In this document: one piece after another, positions 15,182 to 23,707 of the stretch
Layout: every line of letters begins with the position of its first letter
Numbering within the stretch: the first letter of the stretch is position 1
Origin: Anaerolineales bacterium HSG25
Lineage (GTDB): Bacteria; Chloroflexota; Anaerolineae; 4572-78; J111
Assembly (NCBI GenBank): GCA_030377865.1
Contig: JAUCGA010000001.1
Coordinates: 1 to 64,000 of the forward strand
DNA: 64,000 nt
Direction: 5' to 3'
Position numbers and translations under genes: made by a program
The notes under the pieces: generated by a model
Databases searched by the model: none
What the model was told of the DNA's origin: nothing
The model's input: the letters and a program-made list of their open reading frames with translations, nothing else

Positions 15182-16414
15182 ATGCAAGATTTGATAGGCC
15201 GTACCTTTGGCGGTTATGAACTAAAGGAACATGTTGGCGCAGGCGGCATGGCCAGTATCTATCGTGGCTACGACGAGGGATTGTCTCGGTGGGTGGCTAT
15301 AAAAGTAATGGATGCCCAAGCCTCTAGCAGTGCAGAGGAGACCTTGTTGGCTCGGTTCCGCCTAGAGGCTCAAGCGATTGCAAAACTACGTCACCCCAAT
15401 ATCTTAACAATATATGGTTATGGCGAAGATGATGGCTGGGCCTACATTATTATGGAATATGTCCCCGGTGGCTCGTTAGAGGATCGACTGGAAAACAAAA
15501 CGTTTACCCCGCGCGATACGCTCGACATTATTATTCCAGTAGCTGAGGCACTAGCCTTGGCTCACAAATACAATATCATTCATCGTGATATTAAACCGGC
15601 CAATATTTTGATGTCGGACAATGATTGGCCTTTATTAGCTGATTTTGGTCTAGCAAAGATGCAACAGTCGAATGCTCCAGGATTGACCATGCCCGGACAG
15701 GTGCTTGGCACGATGGCTTATGCCGCTCCTGAACAAATTGAAGAAGGGGAAATGGATCATCGGGTTGATATTTACTCGTTAGGCGTAGTTTTGTACGAGA
15801 TGTTAACCGACAAACTTCCATTTCATGGCGAAACATCGTTTGACTTTTTGATGGCTCGCTTAACCGACCCGCCCATTCCTCTATTAACGGCTAACCCTTC
15901 TGCCCCAGAAGAGTTTGTGCCGATTCTGGACATGGTCTTAGCCCAATCACCCGACGGACGGTATCAAACTATGGATGAGTTTGTGCTGGCCTTAAATCAA
16001 GCTCGACGGGCTATTGCGGTGGGTAGTAGTCACCCTAACATTCCTTCGCAGAGTTCTTCTACCCCCACCCCACCACCCCGCCAAACAAAGATTCATCTTC
16101 GATTAACGGCCACCCAAGAGACGATCCTGACGGCTGATAGTAACAGTCAGGCTAATATGATTATCGGACGAGCCTTTAAGAGTCGCGTTCCTGATGTTGA
16201 CCTAGGGCCACATGGTGCGTCCAAAGCCGGAGTCTCTCGTCAGCATAGTCGGTTGTTACGAATTGGTAGTGACTGGTTTGTAGAAGATTTGGGCAGTACC
16301 AATGGTACTTATGTAAATGGAATACGAGTTGGCAACCATCAAATGCAGATGTTGCAGAATCGAGATTTAATTCGATGTGGGCATTTGGAGTTTGCCTTTG
16401 AGTTGGATGGATAA
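15182..16414 (+). CDS. Ser/Thr protein kinase with C-terminal FHA domain
   Basis: 410 residues. The kinase domain (9-270) has the P-loop VGAGGMASIYRG, AIK lysine (VAIKVMD), catalytic loop IIHRDIKPANILM, DFG (ADFGLAK) and APEQ. A Pro/Ser/Thr linker (285-305) leads to an FHA domain (about 325-400) with GVSRQHSRL and DLGSTNGTYVNG, which binds phosphothreonine. There is no transmembrane segment, so this is a soluble PknB-type kinase that may recruit its own phosphorylated form or a partner. An AAGGA site precedes the ATG, and a strong terminator follows 20 bp after the stop, so it is a single-gene unit. Confidence 0.95.
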   Translation: MQDLIGRTFGGYELKEHVGAGGMASIYRGYDEGLSRWVAIKVMDAQASSSAEETLLARFRLEAQAIAKLRHPNILTIYGYGEDDGWAYIIMEYVPGGSLEDRLENKTFTPRDTLDIIIPVAEALALAHKYNIIHRDIKPANILMSDNDWPLLADFGLAKMQQSNAPGLTMPGQVLGTMAYAAPEQIEEGEMDHRVDIYSLGVVLYEMLTDKLPFHGETSFDFLMARLTDPPIPLLTANPSAPEEFVPILDMVLAQSPDGRYQTMDEFVLALNQARRAIAVGSSHPNIPSQSSSTPTPPPRQTKIHLRLTATQETILTADSNSQANMIIGRAFKSRVPDVDLGPHGASKAGVSRQHSRLLRIGSDWFVEDLGSTNGTYVNGIRVGNHQMQMLQNRDLIRCGHLEFAFELDG

Positions 16415-16435
16415 CATATCTGTTTTATTGTAACG

Positions 16436-16470
16436 AAAAAGCCGAGTTTTGAATAAAACTCGGCTTTTTT
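16436..16470 (+). terminator. Rho-independent terminator of the kinase gene
   Basis: Stem AAAGCCGAGTTTT/AAAACTCGGCTTT followed by a run of T, 22 bp after the stop codon. Confidence 0.9.
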
Positions 16471-16563
16471 GACGTGTGGTGGTGGTGCCACTTGTAAATG
16501 AAAATAACCAGACTTTTGGACTAGGCGATTTGATAAACCTCGTTGCTATGTTATAATTTTCCG

Positions 16564-16654
16564 GTAAATATTCAGTGAACTCGCCAGAAGGAGTGTCAGA
16601 AACCCGATTTCTTTAAGAAATCGGGTTTCTAGGGCTACTTTACTGAACTTTTAC
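16564..16654. repeat. D-family palindromic element, copy D2, with 8-bp target duplication
   Basis: Shell and AGAAACCCGATTTCT cargo as in D1. ATTTTCCG is duplicated at 16556-16563 and 16655-16662. Confidence 0.9.
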
Positions 16655-16688
16655 ATTTTCCGAAGCTAACACGTACACTAATCTTGTT

Positions 16689-16855
16689 GGCTCTCTAGGA
16701 GTTTCCGTGCAAAATTCTATCCGTAGTAAAATTCTCGCAGAGGCGCGGAGACGCAGAGCCTTTATACTTTTCTCTGCGTCTCCGCACCTCTGCGAGAATA
16801 TTTTTTTCTACTTTAAAAATCAAGATTTGTTTTGCACGGAATATCCCATAGAACC
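16689..16855. repeat. B-family shell with a different cargo, copy B3, 8-bp target duplication
   Basis: The ends GGCTCTCTAGGAGTTTCCGTG and TTGCACGGAATATCCC match the B shell. The cargo is an unrelated long stem, ATTCTCGCAGAGGCGCGGAG opposite CTCCGCACCTCTGCGAGAAT. ATCTTGTT is duplicated at 16681-16688 and 16856-16863. Confidence 0.9.
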
Positions 16856-16860
16856 ATCTT

Positions 16861-16994
16861 GTTACCCGACAAGGATTTTTAGCCTCAACTAAACACAAAG
16901 AAGTATCTGACAGAATTAACAGAATTAACAAGACTAAAGGCAAAAAATCCTGTCAATCCCGAAAAAATCTTTATTTAATCAACATGTCGGGTAC
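16861..16994. repeat. E-prime palindromic element
   Basis: The left end GTTACCCGACAAGG and the right end CATGTCGGGTAC are inverted. The core uses CTGACAGAATTAACAG and CCTGTCAATCC, as in E elements. Related copies lie at 22212 (with a replaced core) and 63841. Confidence 0.65.
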
Positions 16995-17016
16995 TCATCA
17001 CTCATTGGAGGTTTAA

Positions 17017-18282
17017 TTGTCTCATATATTACGCAAATCTTATCTGGTATTCCCAACATTGACAATATGGCTACTTTTAGTAGTCGGTTGTAGTTCTAGT
17101 TCCCCCCCGATAGCGGTGGAGCCGACAGCGACCAATGAAGTTGTCTTAACAAATACGGCCACCCCGCTCCCAACCGCTACTCATACCCCCTTCTCAACTG
17201 ACACGCCTACGCCAAAAATCACCTCAACCAAAGCTCCGGCGACTAACACGCCTACAGCATCCACAACCGCAACATCATCTGCAACCACGACACCGTCCGC
17301 AACCGCAACGCCGTCCGCAACCGCAACGCCGTCCGCAACCACAACACCGTCCGACACGCCAACCCTACTGCCGACTCTCGTCTCGACGGTGGGGATTAGC
17401 CAAACTTTCCTTAGTACCGTGCCCGACCCAACCTTTGATCCTGTGTTTAGCCTGACTCTGCCCGACAGTTGGCCTTGCGACTGTCCCATTGAGCATGTGG
17501 TCATCATCACCATTGACGGGCTACGAGCCGACGCATTGCCCGAAGCAGACACGCCCATTCTTGATACCGTACGTGCCCACGGCGCGTTCCATCCCACAGC
17601 CAGAGCGGTTGTGCCGAGTGTCACTCTCGTCAATCATGCTTCGATTTTAGGAGGCATGACTCCAGAAAATCATGGTATCATGTGGAACATCAACGACCCA
17701 GCTTTAGGACTAATTAAAGGGCCGACTCTGTTTAGTGCGGCTAAAGCTTATAGTTTGACCACTGGCATGATCTATGCCAAGCCAAAACTAGAGCATATCG
17801 TATTAACCGATTCAGTCGATAGTTTGGTGCATGCCGGTTATCACGACACTCTAATCACAGCCAGCGCCTTAAACCAAATTGAAGCCGGATTGCCCAACGT
17901 ACTATTTATCCATCTACCTAACGTCGACTCGGCGGGGCATTTGATGGGTTGGATGTCTAAAACGCAATTGTGGGCCTTAGAGACAACCGATAGCTATATT
18001 GGGGCGATTATTCTGGCACTCGACCAACATGGCTATCTTGACCGTACCCTCGTCATCATCACCTCTGACCACGGCGGGGTGGATCATAAACACGGGGCAG
18101 ATACACCAGAAGAGACGATAATCCCGTGGTTTGCCTTAGGGCCAAATCTTAAGCAAGGGTTAGAACTAAATGAGCCATTATTTGCCTATGATACCGCGCC
18201 CACCGCGGCTCATGCCCTCGGGATTCCCATTCCGCCGGAGTGGGATGGTCAACCTGTGTTGGATATATTTTTTCATGACTGA
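17017..18282 (+). CDS. Lipoprotein type I phosphodiesterase / nucleotide pyrophosphatase-like protein
   Basis: 421 residues from a TTG start preceded by GGAGG. A lipoprotein signal (WLLLVVGCSSSS) is followed by about 100 residues of Thr/Ser/Ala/Pro linker containing imperfect tandem 18-bp DNA repeats. The catalytic domain belongs to the alkaline phosphatase superfamily: VVIITIDGLRADALPEADTP (first metal Asp), VVPSVTLVNHASILGG (nucleophilic Thr), LPNVDSAGHLMGW and ITSDHGGVDHKHG (metal Asp/His). It probably hydrolyses phosphodiesters outside the membrane. It overlaps cofC by 8 bp, so the two are co-translated even though their functions look unrelated. Confidence 0.9.
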   Translation: MSHILRKSYLVFPTLTIWLLLVVGCSSSSPPIAVEPTATNEVVLTNTATPLPTATHTPFSTDTPTPKITSTKAPATNTPTASTTATSSATTTPSATATPSATATPSATTTPSDTPTLLPTLVSTVGISQTFLSTVPDPTFDPVFSLTLPDSWPCDCPIEHVVIITIDGLRADALPEADTPILDTVRAHGAFHPTARAVVPSVTLVNHASILGGMTPENHGIMWNINDPALGLIKGPTLFSAAKAYSLTTGMIYAKPKLEHIVLTDSVDSLVHAGYHDTLITASALNQIEAGLPNVLFIHLPNVDSAGHLMGWMSKTQLWALETTDSYIGAIILALDQHGYLDRTLVIITSDHGGVDHKHGADTPEETIIPWFALGPNLKQGLELNEPLFAYDTAPTAAHALGIPIPPEWDGQPVLDIFFHD

Positions 18283-18919
18283 CCTGTGCATCTTGATTCC
18301 GGCCAAACCATTTCAGGAGGCCAAGACTCGCCTGTCTCCGGTTTTGTCACCTCAACAGCGAGTTCTGTTGAGTCGTTATCTGCTTAAACGAACGATTCAT
18401 ATTGCCCAGCAGGTAAGCGAGGTGGTGGTAATTTCGCGGTCGCAGGCGGTACGCCAACTGGCGAAACAAGCCGGAGCCTGGAGTCTGGTTGAGTTCGGTA
18501 CCGACCTTAACCGCGCCCTCCAGCAAGGTCTCCGTTGGATCGAAGCGCAAGGCGGTCAATCAGTTCTGATTCTACCTGCCGACCTGCCCCATCTCCAAAC
18601 TGAACCATTATGGCAAATAATTGCCCTCGGCAAAACCATACCTGCTTTGGTAGTTGCCCCATGTCAGCGAGGAGAGGGAACCAACGCCCTATTTCTGCGT
18701 CCTCTTGGCCTCATTGAGCCACAATTCGGCCTAAATAGTTTTACCCGTCATCAGCAAGCCGCACATCATGCCGGAATCGAGCCAATCATCATCAACCATC
18801 CGGCTCTAGCCTTTGATATAGACATCCCGATCGATTTAGAACAGGCACGCTACGTGATGCGTGAAATTGAACTAAAATTATGTCAAGCAAACAATCCATC
18901 CATCCTCCTCCAAAGCTGA
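18275..18919 (+). CDS. cofC: CofC/FbiD-type guanylyltransferase of coenzyme F420 synthesis
   Basis: About 214 residues starting MTDLCILIPAKPFQEAKTRL, the nucleotide-binding start typical of 2-phospho-L-lactate (or phosphoenolpyruvate) guanylyltransferases. LILPADLPHLQTEPL carries the metal-binding Asp pair, and ERGEGTNALFL-like QRGEGTNALFLRPL and FDIDIPIDLEQA are family hallmarks. The product would be the activated side chain precursor for F420. Which substrate is used cannot be told from sequence. The start codon lies inside the end of the phosphodiesterase gene. No other F420 biosynthesis gene is in the window. Confidence 0.9.
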   Translation: MTDLCILIPAKPFQEAKTRLSPVLSPQQRVLLSRYLLKRTIHIAQQVSEVVVISRSQAVRQLAKQAGAWSLVEFGTDLNRALQQGLRWIEAQGGQSVLILPADLPHLQTEPLWQIIALGKTIPALVVAPCQRGEGTNALFLRPLGLIEPQFGLNSFTRHQQAAHHAGIEPIIINHPALAFDIDIPIDLEQARYVMREIELKLCQANNPSILLQS

Positions 18920-19031
18920 TCATCGGTGTCAGTAAGTAATCAGATGTAGAGGGATAGATAGCGAAAGCTCTATATGAAGAGTTTGCAAAAAAACAACTTG
19001 TAGCCCCTTAATATTGAGCTATTAAATCAAC

Positions 19032-20036
19032 ATGTACTGGATTATATACTGTTTATTTCTTGTTATCGGCCTCATTTTAGGCGGATTATTTATAAAAAGT
19101 AACCCACATCATCAGTTACGGGTTAACATCACCCTATTATTTCTCAGCCTCTTTTTGACTTGCATGGGCGTTGAATTTTTATTCAAGGTGTTCTTTGCCC
19201 AGTCGGACGCTTTTAGGTATACCTTGGCCTCTCGCAACTGGTATGATCGGTATTGGGAGGAGAACTCGCTCGGTTATCGGGATGTAGAGTGGACGGCTGA
19301 CATGTTGGCTGGCAAAACCAAAGTCATGGTCGTCGGAGATTCTTTTGCCGCTGGGTCGGGCATAGAGTATCCTGAAGATCGGTTTGCTAATCAACTTGGA
19401 GCAAATTTGGGGAATGAGTACGCTATCATGGTGGTTGCTTCACCGGGATGGGACACGATTGACGAGGTACAGGCTATTGTCGAATATCCGTATACACCCG
19501 ATATTTTGGTGTTGTCCTATTATATTAACGATATAGAGGGTGTGGCTTATGAAAGTGGCGCACAGCGCCCCCAAATTCGCACTGACCCACCCCTTGGTTT
19601 GAACTGGTTAGTCAAAAATTCTTACGCCATGAATTTTCTTTACTGGCGTTTGGTGCGATTTGGCCCGCAGGAGTGGGCCAGTATCTACTGGAACGACTGG
19701 TTGTTACGCATCGTCAACGATCCGGAGATTCGGTGGCGGCATCGGCAAGAATTGTTGACGATTGTAGAGGGAGCGAAAGCGCAACAAATTCCCATGGTAC
19801 TGGTAGTTTTTCCTAATTTGGCCGCGATTGAGGCCAGCGAGCCGATGGTTCAGCCTGTTATCGACCTATTTGTTGAGTATGATGTGCCAGTACTGGACAC
19901 GCGACCTATTTTACAACAGCATGACCCTGCGGATACGATGGTTAATGCTATCGATTCTCATCCCAATGAAATGATTAATGAAGAGGTCGCTGAAGCCTTG
20001 TATCAACTCTTATTGGAGCATGCTGTCATAGAGTAG
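19032..20036 (+). CDS. Membrane-anchored SGNH/GDSL hydrolase
   Basis: 334 residues. Two N-terminal membrane helices (about 2-22 and 32-52) are followed by an SGNH domain: VMVVGDSFAAGSGIEYPEDRF (block I Ser), VVASPGWDTIDE (Gly block), LSYYINDIEG (Asn block), and a C-terminal DSHPNEMINEEVAEALYQLL with the Asp/His pair. Members deacylate lipids, sugars or wall polymers. The hydrophobic anchors suggest action at the outer face of the membrane. The next gene starts 3 bp after its stop, implying an operon with an ATP-grasp protein. Confidence 0.88.
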   Translation: MYWIIYCLFLVIGLILGGLFIKSNPHHQLRVNITLLFLSLFLTCMGVEFLFKVFFAQSDAFRYTLASRNWYDRYWEENSLGYRDVEWTADMLAGKTKVMVVGDSFAAGSGIEYPEDRFANQLGANLGNEYAIMVVASPGWDTIDEVQAIVEYPYTPDILVLSYYINDIEGVAYESGAQRPQIRTDPPLGLNWLVKNSYAMNFLYWRLVRFGPQEWASIYWNDWLLRIVNDPEIRWRHRQELLTIVEGAKAQQIPMVLVVFPNLAAIEASEPMVQPVIDLFVEYDVPVLDTRPILQQHDPADTMVNAIDSHPNEMINEEVAEALYQLLLEHAVIE

Positions 20037-20039
20037 TTC

Positions 20040-21197
20040 ATGCCCCAAAACCTGCTCCTAACCGGCGGGCGTGCCCCCGTCACCTTAAGTTTGGCTCGCA
20101 TGTTCCATGCCGCGGGCTGGACAATTTTTGTAGCTGAGAGCATGCCCCGTCATTTATGCCGTGTGTCGCGATCCGTACAAAAAAATTACCATGTCCCCGC
20201 CCCTCGTTTTAATCCCACTAGCTATATTCAAGCCCTAAAACAGATTATCGAGCAGGCCAATATAAGCCTACTCATCCCCACTTGCGAGGAGATATTTTAT
20301 ATCGCCCAAGGCTTGCCCCGCTTGACTTCCACAGGGTGTCAACTATTTGTCGAACCCATAGAACGGCTCCGCTCTCTTCATAATAAGTGGTTGTTTAACC
20401 AACTGGCTCAACAGTATGGCCTCTCGGTGCCAAAAAGCGTTTATGTCACCAGCCGCTCCGCTCTTATCGAGCAGATTCACCATCGACCAGACTCGGTTAT
20501 CAAGCCCGTTTTTTCCCGTTTTGGCACGGCGGTGTTTGTTCGCCCTCAGCCTGATAACCTACCGAATTTAACCATCAGTTCCGACTATCCGTGGCTGGTA
20601 CAACAGTATATCGAGGGGCAAGCGATATGCACCTACAGCCTCGCTCATCAAGGCCGACTGACCGCCCATAGCTGTTATCGGAGCGAACTGTCTGTTCAGG
20701 GCGGGGCGACCGTAATGTTCCAGCCGCTTGACCATTCAGCGACTTATCAATGGGTCGATACATTTGTCAGAAAGTATGGTTTTACCGGCCAAATTGCGTT
20801 TGACTTTATCGAAACCGTTGACAAAGAACTATTTGCTTTAGAGTGCAACCCTCGGGCGACCAACGGGGCGTTGCTGTTTACGGGTCAACCGAATCTGCCT
20901 GATGCTTTTGTTGACCCGACCATGCCTTGCTTGCATGTCACCCGTCAACGTCCGCTGATGGTCATGCTGGCCATGCTGTTAATGGTTCTGCCCGACATGC
21001 TTGGCTCTCAGAGTGCCCGCTCTCGATGGTGGAGACTGTTTCGACGGGCCGAGGGGGTGATATATAATCGGCACGACCCGTGGCCGTTCTGGTTTCAGCC
21101 GGTTAGCATGCTAGACTTTATCCATTGGTCGATTCGCCATGGGATCAGTTTGCGCCAAGCCTCAACCTTTGATATTGAGTGGAATGGCACTAAGTAG
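20040..21197 (+). CDS. ATP-grasp fold protein (carbamoyl-phosphate synthase-like)
   Basis: 385 residues. An N-terminal Rossmann-like segment (LLLTGGRAPVTLSLARMFHA) with LIPTCEEIFYIA, then the ATP-grasp core: VIKPVFSRFGTAVFVRP (ATP-binding Lys), YPWLVQQYIEGQAICTYSLA, and FALECNPRATNGALLFTG (metal-binding Glu and Asn). Such proteins ligate an acid to an amine or thiol. The substrate is unknown. Its tight coupling to an SGNH hydrolase suggests a pair that builds and modifies a small metabolite or surface compound, which is inference. Confidence 0.87.
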   Translation: MPQNLLLTGGRAPVTLSLARMFHAAGWTIFVAESMPRHLCRVSRSVQKNYHVPAPRFNPTSYIQALKQIIEQANISLLIPTCEEIFYIAQGLPRLTSTGCQLFVEPIERLRSLHNKWLFNQLAQQYGLSVPKSVYVTSRSALIEQIHHRPDSVIKPVFSRFGTAVFVRPQPDNLPNLTISSDYPWLVQQYIEGQAICTYSLAHQGRLTAHSCYRSELSVQGGATVMFQPLDHSATYQWVDTFVRKYGFTGQIAFDFIETVDKELFALECNPRATNGALLFTGQPNLPDAFVDPTMPCLHVTRQRPLMVMLAMLLMVLPDMLGSQSARSRWWRLFRRAEGVIYNRHDPWPFWFQPVSMLDFIHWSIRHGISLRQASTFDIEWNGTK

Positions 21198-21291
21198 TTT
21201 TTACACAGAGTTACACAGAGAAAAGCTTTTAAATTCTTTTGTTTTTCCACATTTCATAGAGATTTCCGGTTGAGGTGTTTCAAAACAAATT

Positions 21292-21430
21292 GGCTCTTTG
21301 GGGCTTTCCGTGCAAACGTCATGATTGTGTCATCATCTTCCCGCAAGTTTAAAACTTGCGGGAAAATTGCCCCATTAAAGTATCTAATTCAGGATGCAGT
21401 TTTGAGTTGCACGGAATCTACCAGAGAACC
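21292..21430. repeat. B-family palindromic element, copy B4
   Basis: Full B shell with CCCGCAAGTTT/AAACTTGCGGG cargo, nearly identical to B2 and B6. No flanking duplication is apparent. It lies in the spacer between convergent genes. Confidence 0.88.
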
Positions 21431-21462
21431 AAAAGCTGTCGAACGAGGCGTTCTGATTACCT

Positions 21463-22149
21463 TTAAAAATCAATATCCTTTTTAAATCTGTTGATAATGG
21501 TCTTGGCCTCAAGTGGCCCGCCATGTCCCACATATAGCCGTTGCGGGTTGTGACGCATGAGCTTTTTTAGGCTCCAATGAATAACGGTCAAATCGTAGGC
21601 ATAATAATGGTAGCGAGGTCGATGTTTAAGTAATTGCCCGCCCAAATAGCCGCCCATCAGCAAATCACCTACAACTGCCTCACCCGCGTCGGTAACGATA
21701 GAAATGGAGCCAACCGTATGGCCGGGTGTAAAAATCAGCATGGCCGGTATGCCAAACTTGTCTAACCGCATCTCATCTTTAATGATGATAGTCGCGTTTA
21801 GCCCTTTGTATCGCTCCTTCTCAAATACTGACTTCATCAACCAAGCGCTGAAACGGGTCGGAATCAGTCTGCCATTTCGCCCCGATTGTAACATGGGACG
21901 ATCCATTTGGTGGATGGCGGTCGGTGCTTTGCTCAACTTTTTCATCTCCCATGTACAACCACAATGGTCATGATGGCCGTGAGTATGCACAATTAGGGCT
22001 AAATCGGAGGGTGCGATTTTTGCTTTTTGAAATGCTCGTAATAACCCTGCTGTATCGTTGGGGCTACCTGTGTCAACTAAAACAGGGCGCTCACCTTTGA
22101 TGAGATAGGCGTTCGACCATTTTAAGGGAATGGGGATAATTTGTGTCAT
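21463..22149 (-). CDS. Metallo-beta-lactamase-fold hydrolase
   Basis: 228 residues. Metal-binding HTHGHHDHCGC (about residues 54-64), further ligands at FTPGHTVGSIS (His), VGDLLMGGYL (Asp), and a C-terminal VGHGGPLEAKTI (His). This is the glyoxalase II-like group of the MBL superfamily; substrate unknown. Short helical insertion at 85-115. Monocistronic on the minus strand. Confidence 0.9.
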   Translation of the reverse strand: MTQIIPIPLKWSNAYLIKGERPVLVDTGSPNDTAGLLRAFQKAKIAPSDLALIVHTHGHHDHCGCTWEMKKLSKAPTAIHQMDRPMLQSGRNGRLIPTRFSAWLMKSVFEKERYKGLNATIIIKDEMRLDKFGIPAMLIFTPGHTVGSISIVTDAGEAVVGDLLMGGYLGGQLLKHRPRYHYYAYDLTVIHWSLKKLMRHNPQRLYVGHGGPLEAKTIINRFKKDIDF

Positions 22150-22211
22150 GCACCGGATTATAACCTAGTTTTCAATACATTAAAAATGGGATGATGTCAG
22201 TCTGCTTTCTT

Positions 22212-22326
22212 GTTACCCGATAAGGATATTTAGCCTCAACTAAACACAAAAGAATATCTGACAGGATTAACAAAAAAGCCGGCGCGAAGCCTCCTCGAAG
22301 GAGGATGAATTCCGGCGATCCTGTTC
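22212..22326. repeat. E-prime element with replaced core
   Basis: The left end TGTTACCCGATAAGG and CTGACAGGATTAAC match the E-prime element at 16861. The core is instead an AAGCCGGCGCGAAGCCTCC/GGAGGATGAATTCCGGC-type hairpin, and the sequence ends GATCCTGTTC next to the XRE gene stop. The hairpin could double as that gene's terminator. Confidence 0.55.
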
Positions 22327-22538
22327 TAAACCTCCAACTCATCCCGCAAAAGCTGGTCAGTGGTCACATCAAACAGGTCGGCCACCCGTACTACCAACGT
22401 GGTAGAGGGTTTGGCCCGACCAAGTTCAAGATCACCCACTGAGCCATGAGATTTCAAGTCAAGCTCAACGGCTAACTCTCGCATGGTCAGGTTATTCTGT
22501 TCTCGCAAGAATCGTAGTTTTTCACCAAATCGTTGCAT
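22326..22538 (-). CDS. Small XRE-family helix-turn-helix regulator
   Basis: 70 residues, essentially one HTH_3 domain: FGEKLRFLREQNNLTMRELA, VELDLKSHGSVGDLELGRAK as recognition helix region, and PSTTLVVRVADLFDVTTDQL. The start is placed at MQRFGEKL because GAGG lies 6 bp upstream; an ATG four codons earlier overlaps that site. It is divergent from the AT-hook gene at 22704, with 165 bp between the starts, so it may control itself and that gene. Confidence 0.9.
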   Translation of the reverse strand: MQRFGEKLRFLREQNNLTMRELAVELDLKSHGSVGDLELGRAKPSTTLVVRVADLFDVTTDQLLRDELEV

Positions 22539-22703
22539 TACGAACCTCATCTTTTATTATGCCAATTTGACAAACATCTAATAGTGTGATACGATGACGC
22601 TTGTACGATTTCCACGTACAAGCGTTGAGCTACCTAATTCAACCAAGATTGCCGCACAATCGGCAATCCAAAATCGTAAATCTAAAATCGCAAGGAGGTT
22701 ACA

Positions 22704-23000
22704 ATGGGAACCATTCCCGCCAAAGAGTTACTCAGCAAGTGGAAACAGGAAGACCTGCCCGTCGAGATGGCAATTGGGCATCTGCTTCAACATGTGGTAC
22801 AGATGGAAGCTGGTTTCAGTTCAGCAAAGCTCAATGAACGCAAACTGCAAATCGAACTGAGCCAAATTGTGATTGAACTAAAGACCATCAAAACCGAGCA
22901 ACGGCAGTTGCAGACCGACATAAATCAGGTGTTACAGCATTTGGGGTTGGAATCGCAACCACCCAAACGACCCCGCGGACGACCCCCGAAAAAAGAATGA
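22704..23000 (+). CDS. Small coiled-coil protein with C-terminal AT-hook, paralogue 1
   Basis: 98 residues with a strong AGGAGG site. The N-terminus MGTIPAKELLSKWKQEDL-PVEMAIGHLLQHVVQ matches the protein at 37062, which begins MGTIDPKDLLKKWIQHDL. A helical coiled-coil segment follows (about 45-80), and the tail PPKRPRGRPPKK contains the AT-hook core RGRP. Predicted to be a small minor-groove-binding, perhaps nucleoid-associated, protein. No named family recognised for the N-terminal domain. A terminator lies 100 bp downstream. Confidence 0.8.
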   Translation: MGTIPAKELLSKWKQEDLPVEMAIGHLLQHVVQMEAGFSSAKLNERKLQIELSQIVIELKTIKTEQRQLQTDINQVLQHLGLESQPPKRPRGRPPKKE

Positions 23001-23099
23001 CGCACCCCGCCCACTAAGCGAGGTGCATCTAAAACCAAACACGTCAGGCGTGTCATGTCTCGTATGGCATGATAAGCGGAAGCTCAACAATTGACAAAC

Positions 23100-23134
23100 A
23101 AAAGAGCGTTCGATAGCTCATCGAACGCTCTTTT
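23100..23134 (+). terminator. Rho-independent terminator
   Basis: Stem AAAGAGCGTTCGAT/ATCGAACGCTCTTT with T run, serving the AT-hook gene upstream. Confidence 0.85.
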
Positions 23135-23145
23135 GATTCAGCGAT

Positions 23146-23198
23146 TCACGCCTCACACCTCACGTCTTCACGCCTCACATCTTCACGCCTCACGTCTT
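23146..23198. repeat. Short tandem repeat of about 15 bp
   Basis: Three imperfect copies of TTCACGCCTCACATC lie in tandem. The same motif occurs inverted at 1590-1621. Confidence 0.7.
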
Positions 23199-23312
23199 TA
23201 GAGGGTAGCTAAGTTGACGAACCTTAACGTGGTCAGTATAGTATTACCTTGTTACTTTTTATTTTTAAAAAAGCGTGTTGTGGGGTAAGACCCACAACCT
23301 ACATGGAGGATT

Positions 23313-23588
23313 ATGATGAGTACAGAAAAATCAGAAAAAGAGAAGCAATCCCCACATGCGGAGCCGTTCCATTTTGATGATTGGATTCGCGAGGGAATGA
23401 GTGGGTTTAAGACTGTTTTTGACGAAACATGGGAAAAACGAGATCAGGCAAAGGTAGATATGTCTGACTTTAAGCATCATGTTCGCAATATTCAACGAGA
23501 ACAGTTGTTGGCTGTACGGAGTATTATTGATACGGCTTTAGATTTTATTGACAAAAAAGAGGATAAGAAGGACGATAAAAAAGCATAA
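23313..23588 (+). CDS. Small charged hypothetical protein, 91 aa
   Basis: GGAGG lies just before tandem ATG codons (23313 and 23316). The second is nearly as likely. The protein is hydrophilic: HFDDWIREGMSGFKTVFDET, a helical middle (DMSDFKHHVRNIQREQLLAV, IIDTALDFIDKK) and a lysine/aspartate tail. I do not recognise it; composition suggests a small helical, possibly DNA- or membrane-surface-associated protein. A convergent terminator follows. Confidence 0.75.
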   Translation: MMSTEKSEKEKQSPHAEPFHFDDWIREGMSGFKTVFDETWEKRDQAKVDMSDFKHHVRNIQREQLLAVRSIIDTALDFIDKKEDKKDDKKA

Positions 23589-23613
23589 CTGAAATTCTTC
23601 GATACTTAACGAC

Positions 23614-23650
23614 AAAAAGGTCATCCACCGAACATGGGATGACCTTTCTG
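23614..23650. terminator. Bidirectional terminator between convergent genes
   Basis: AAAGGTCATCC/GGATGACCTTT with A and T tracts on the two sides, between the small gene at 23313 and the sensor kinase gene. Confidence 0.8.
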
Positions 23651-23707
23651 TTTTGATTGCAATAGATAACCAACTAAATTATCATTTTAGTTAGTTCATG
23701 ATATAAT

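Larger units (their letters stand above)
16473..17016. other. 540-bp spacer made almost entirely of palindromic elements
   Basis: Contains D2, B3 and an E-prime element in succession, then the GGAGG site of the gene at 17017. No coding sequence seen. Confidence 0.75.
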
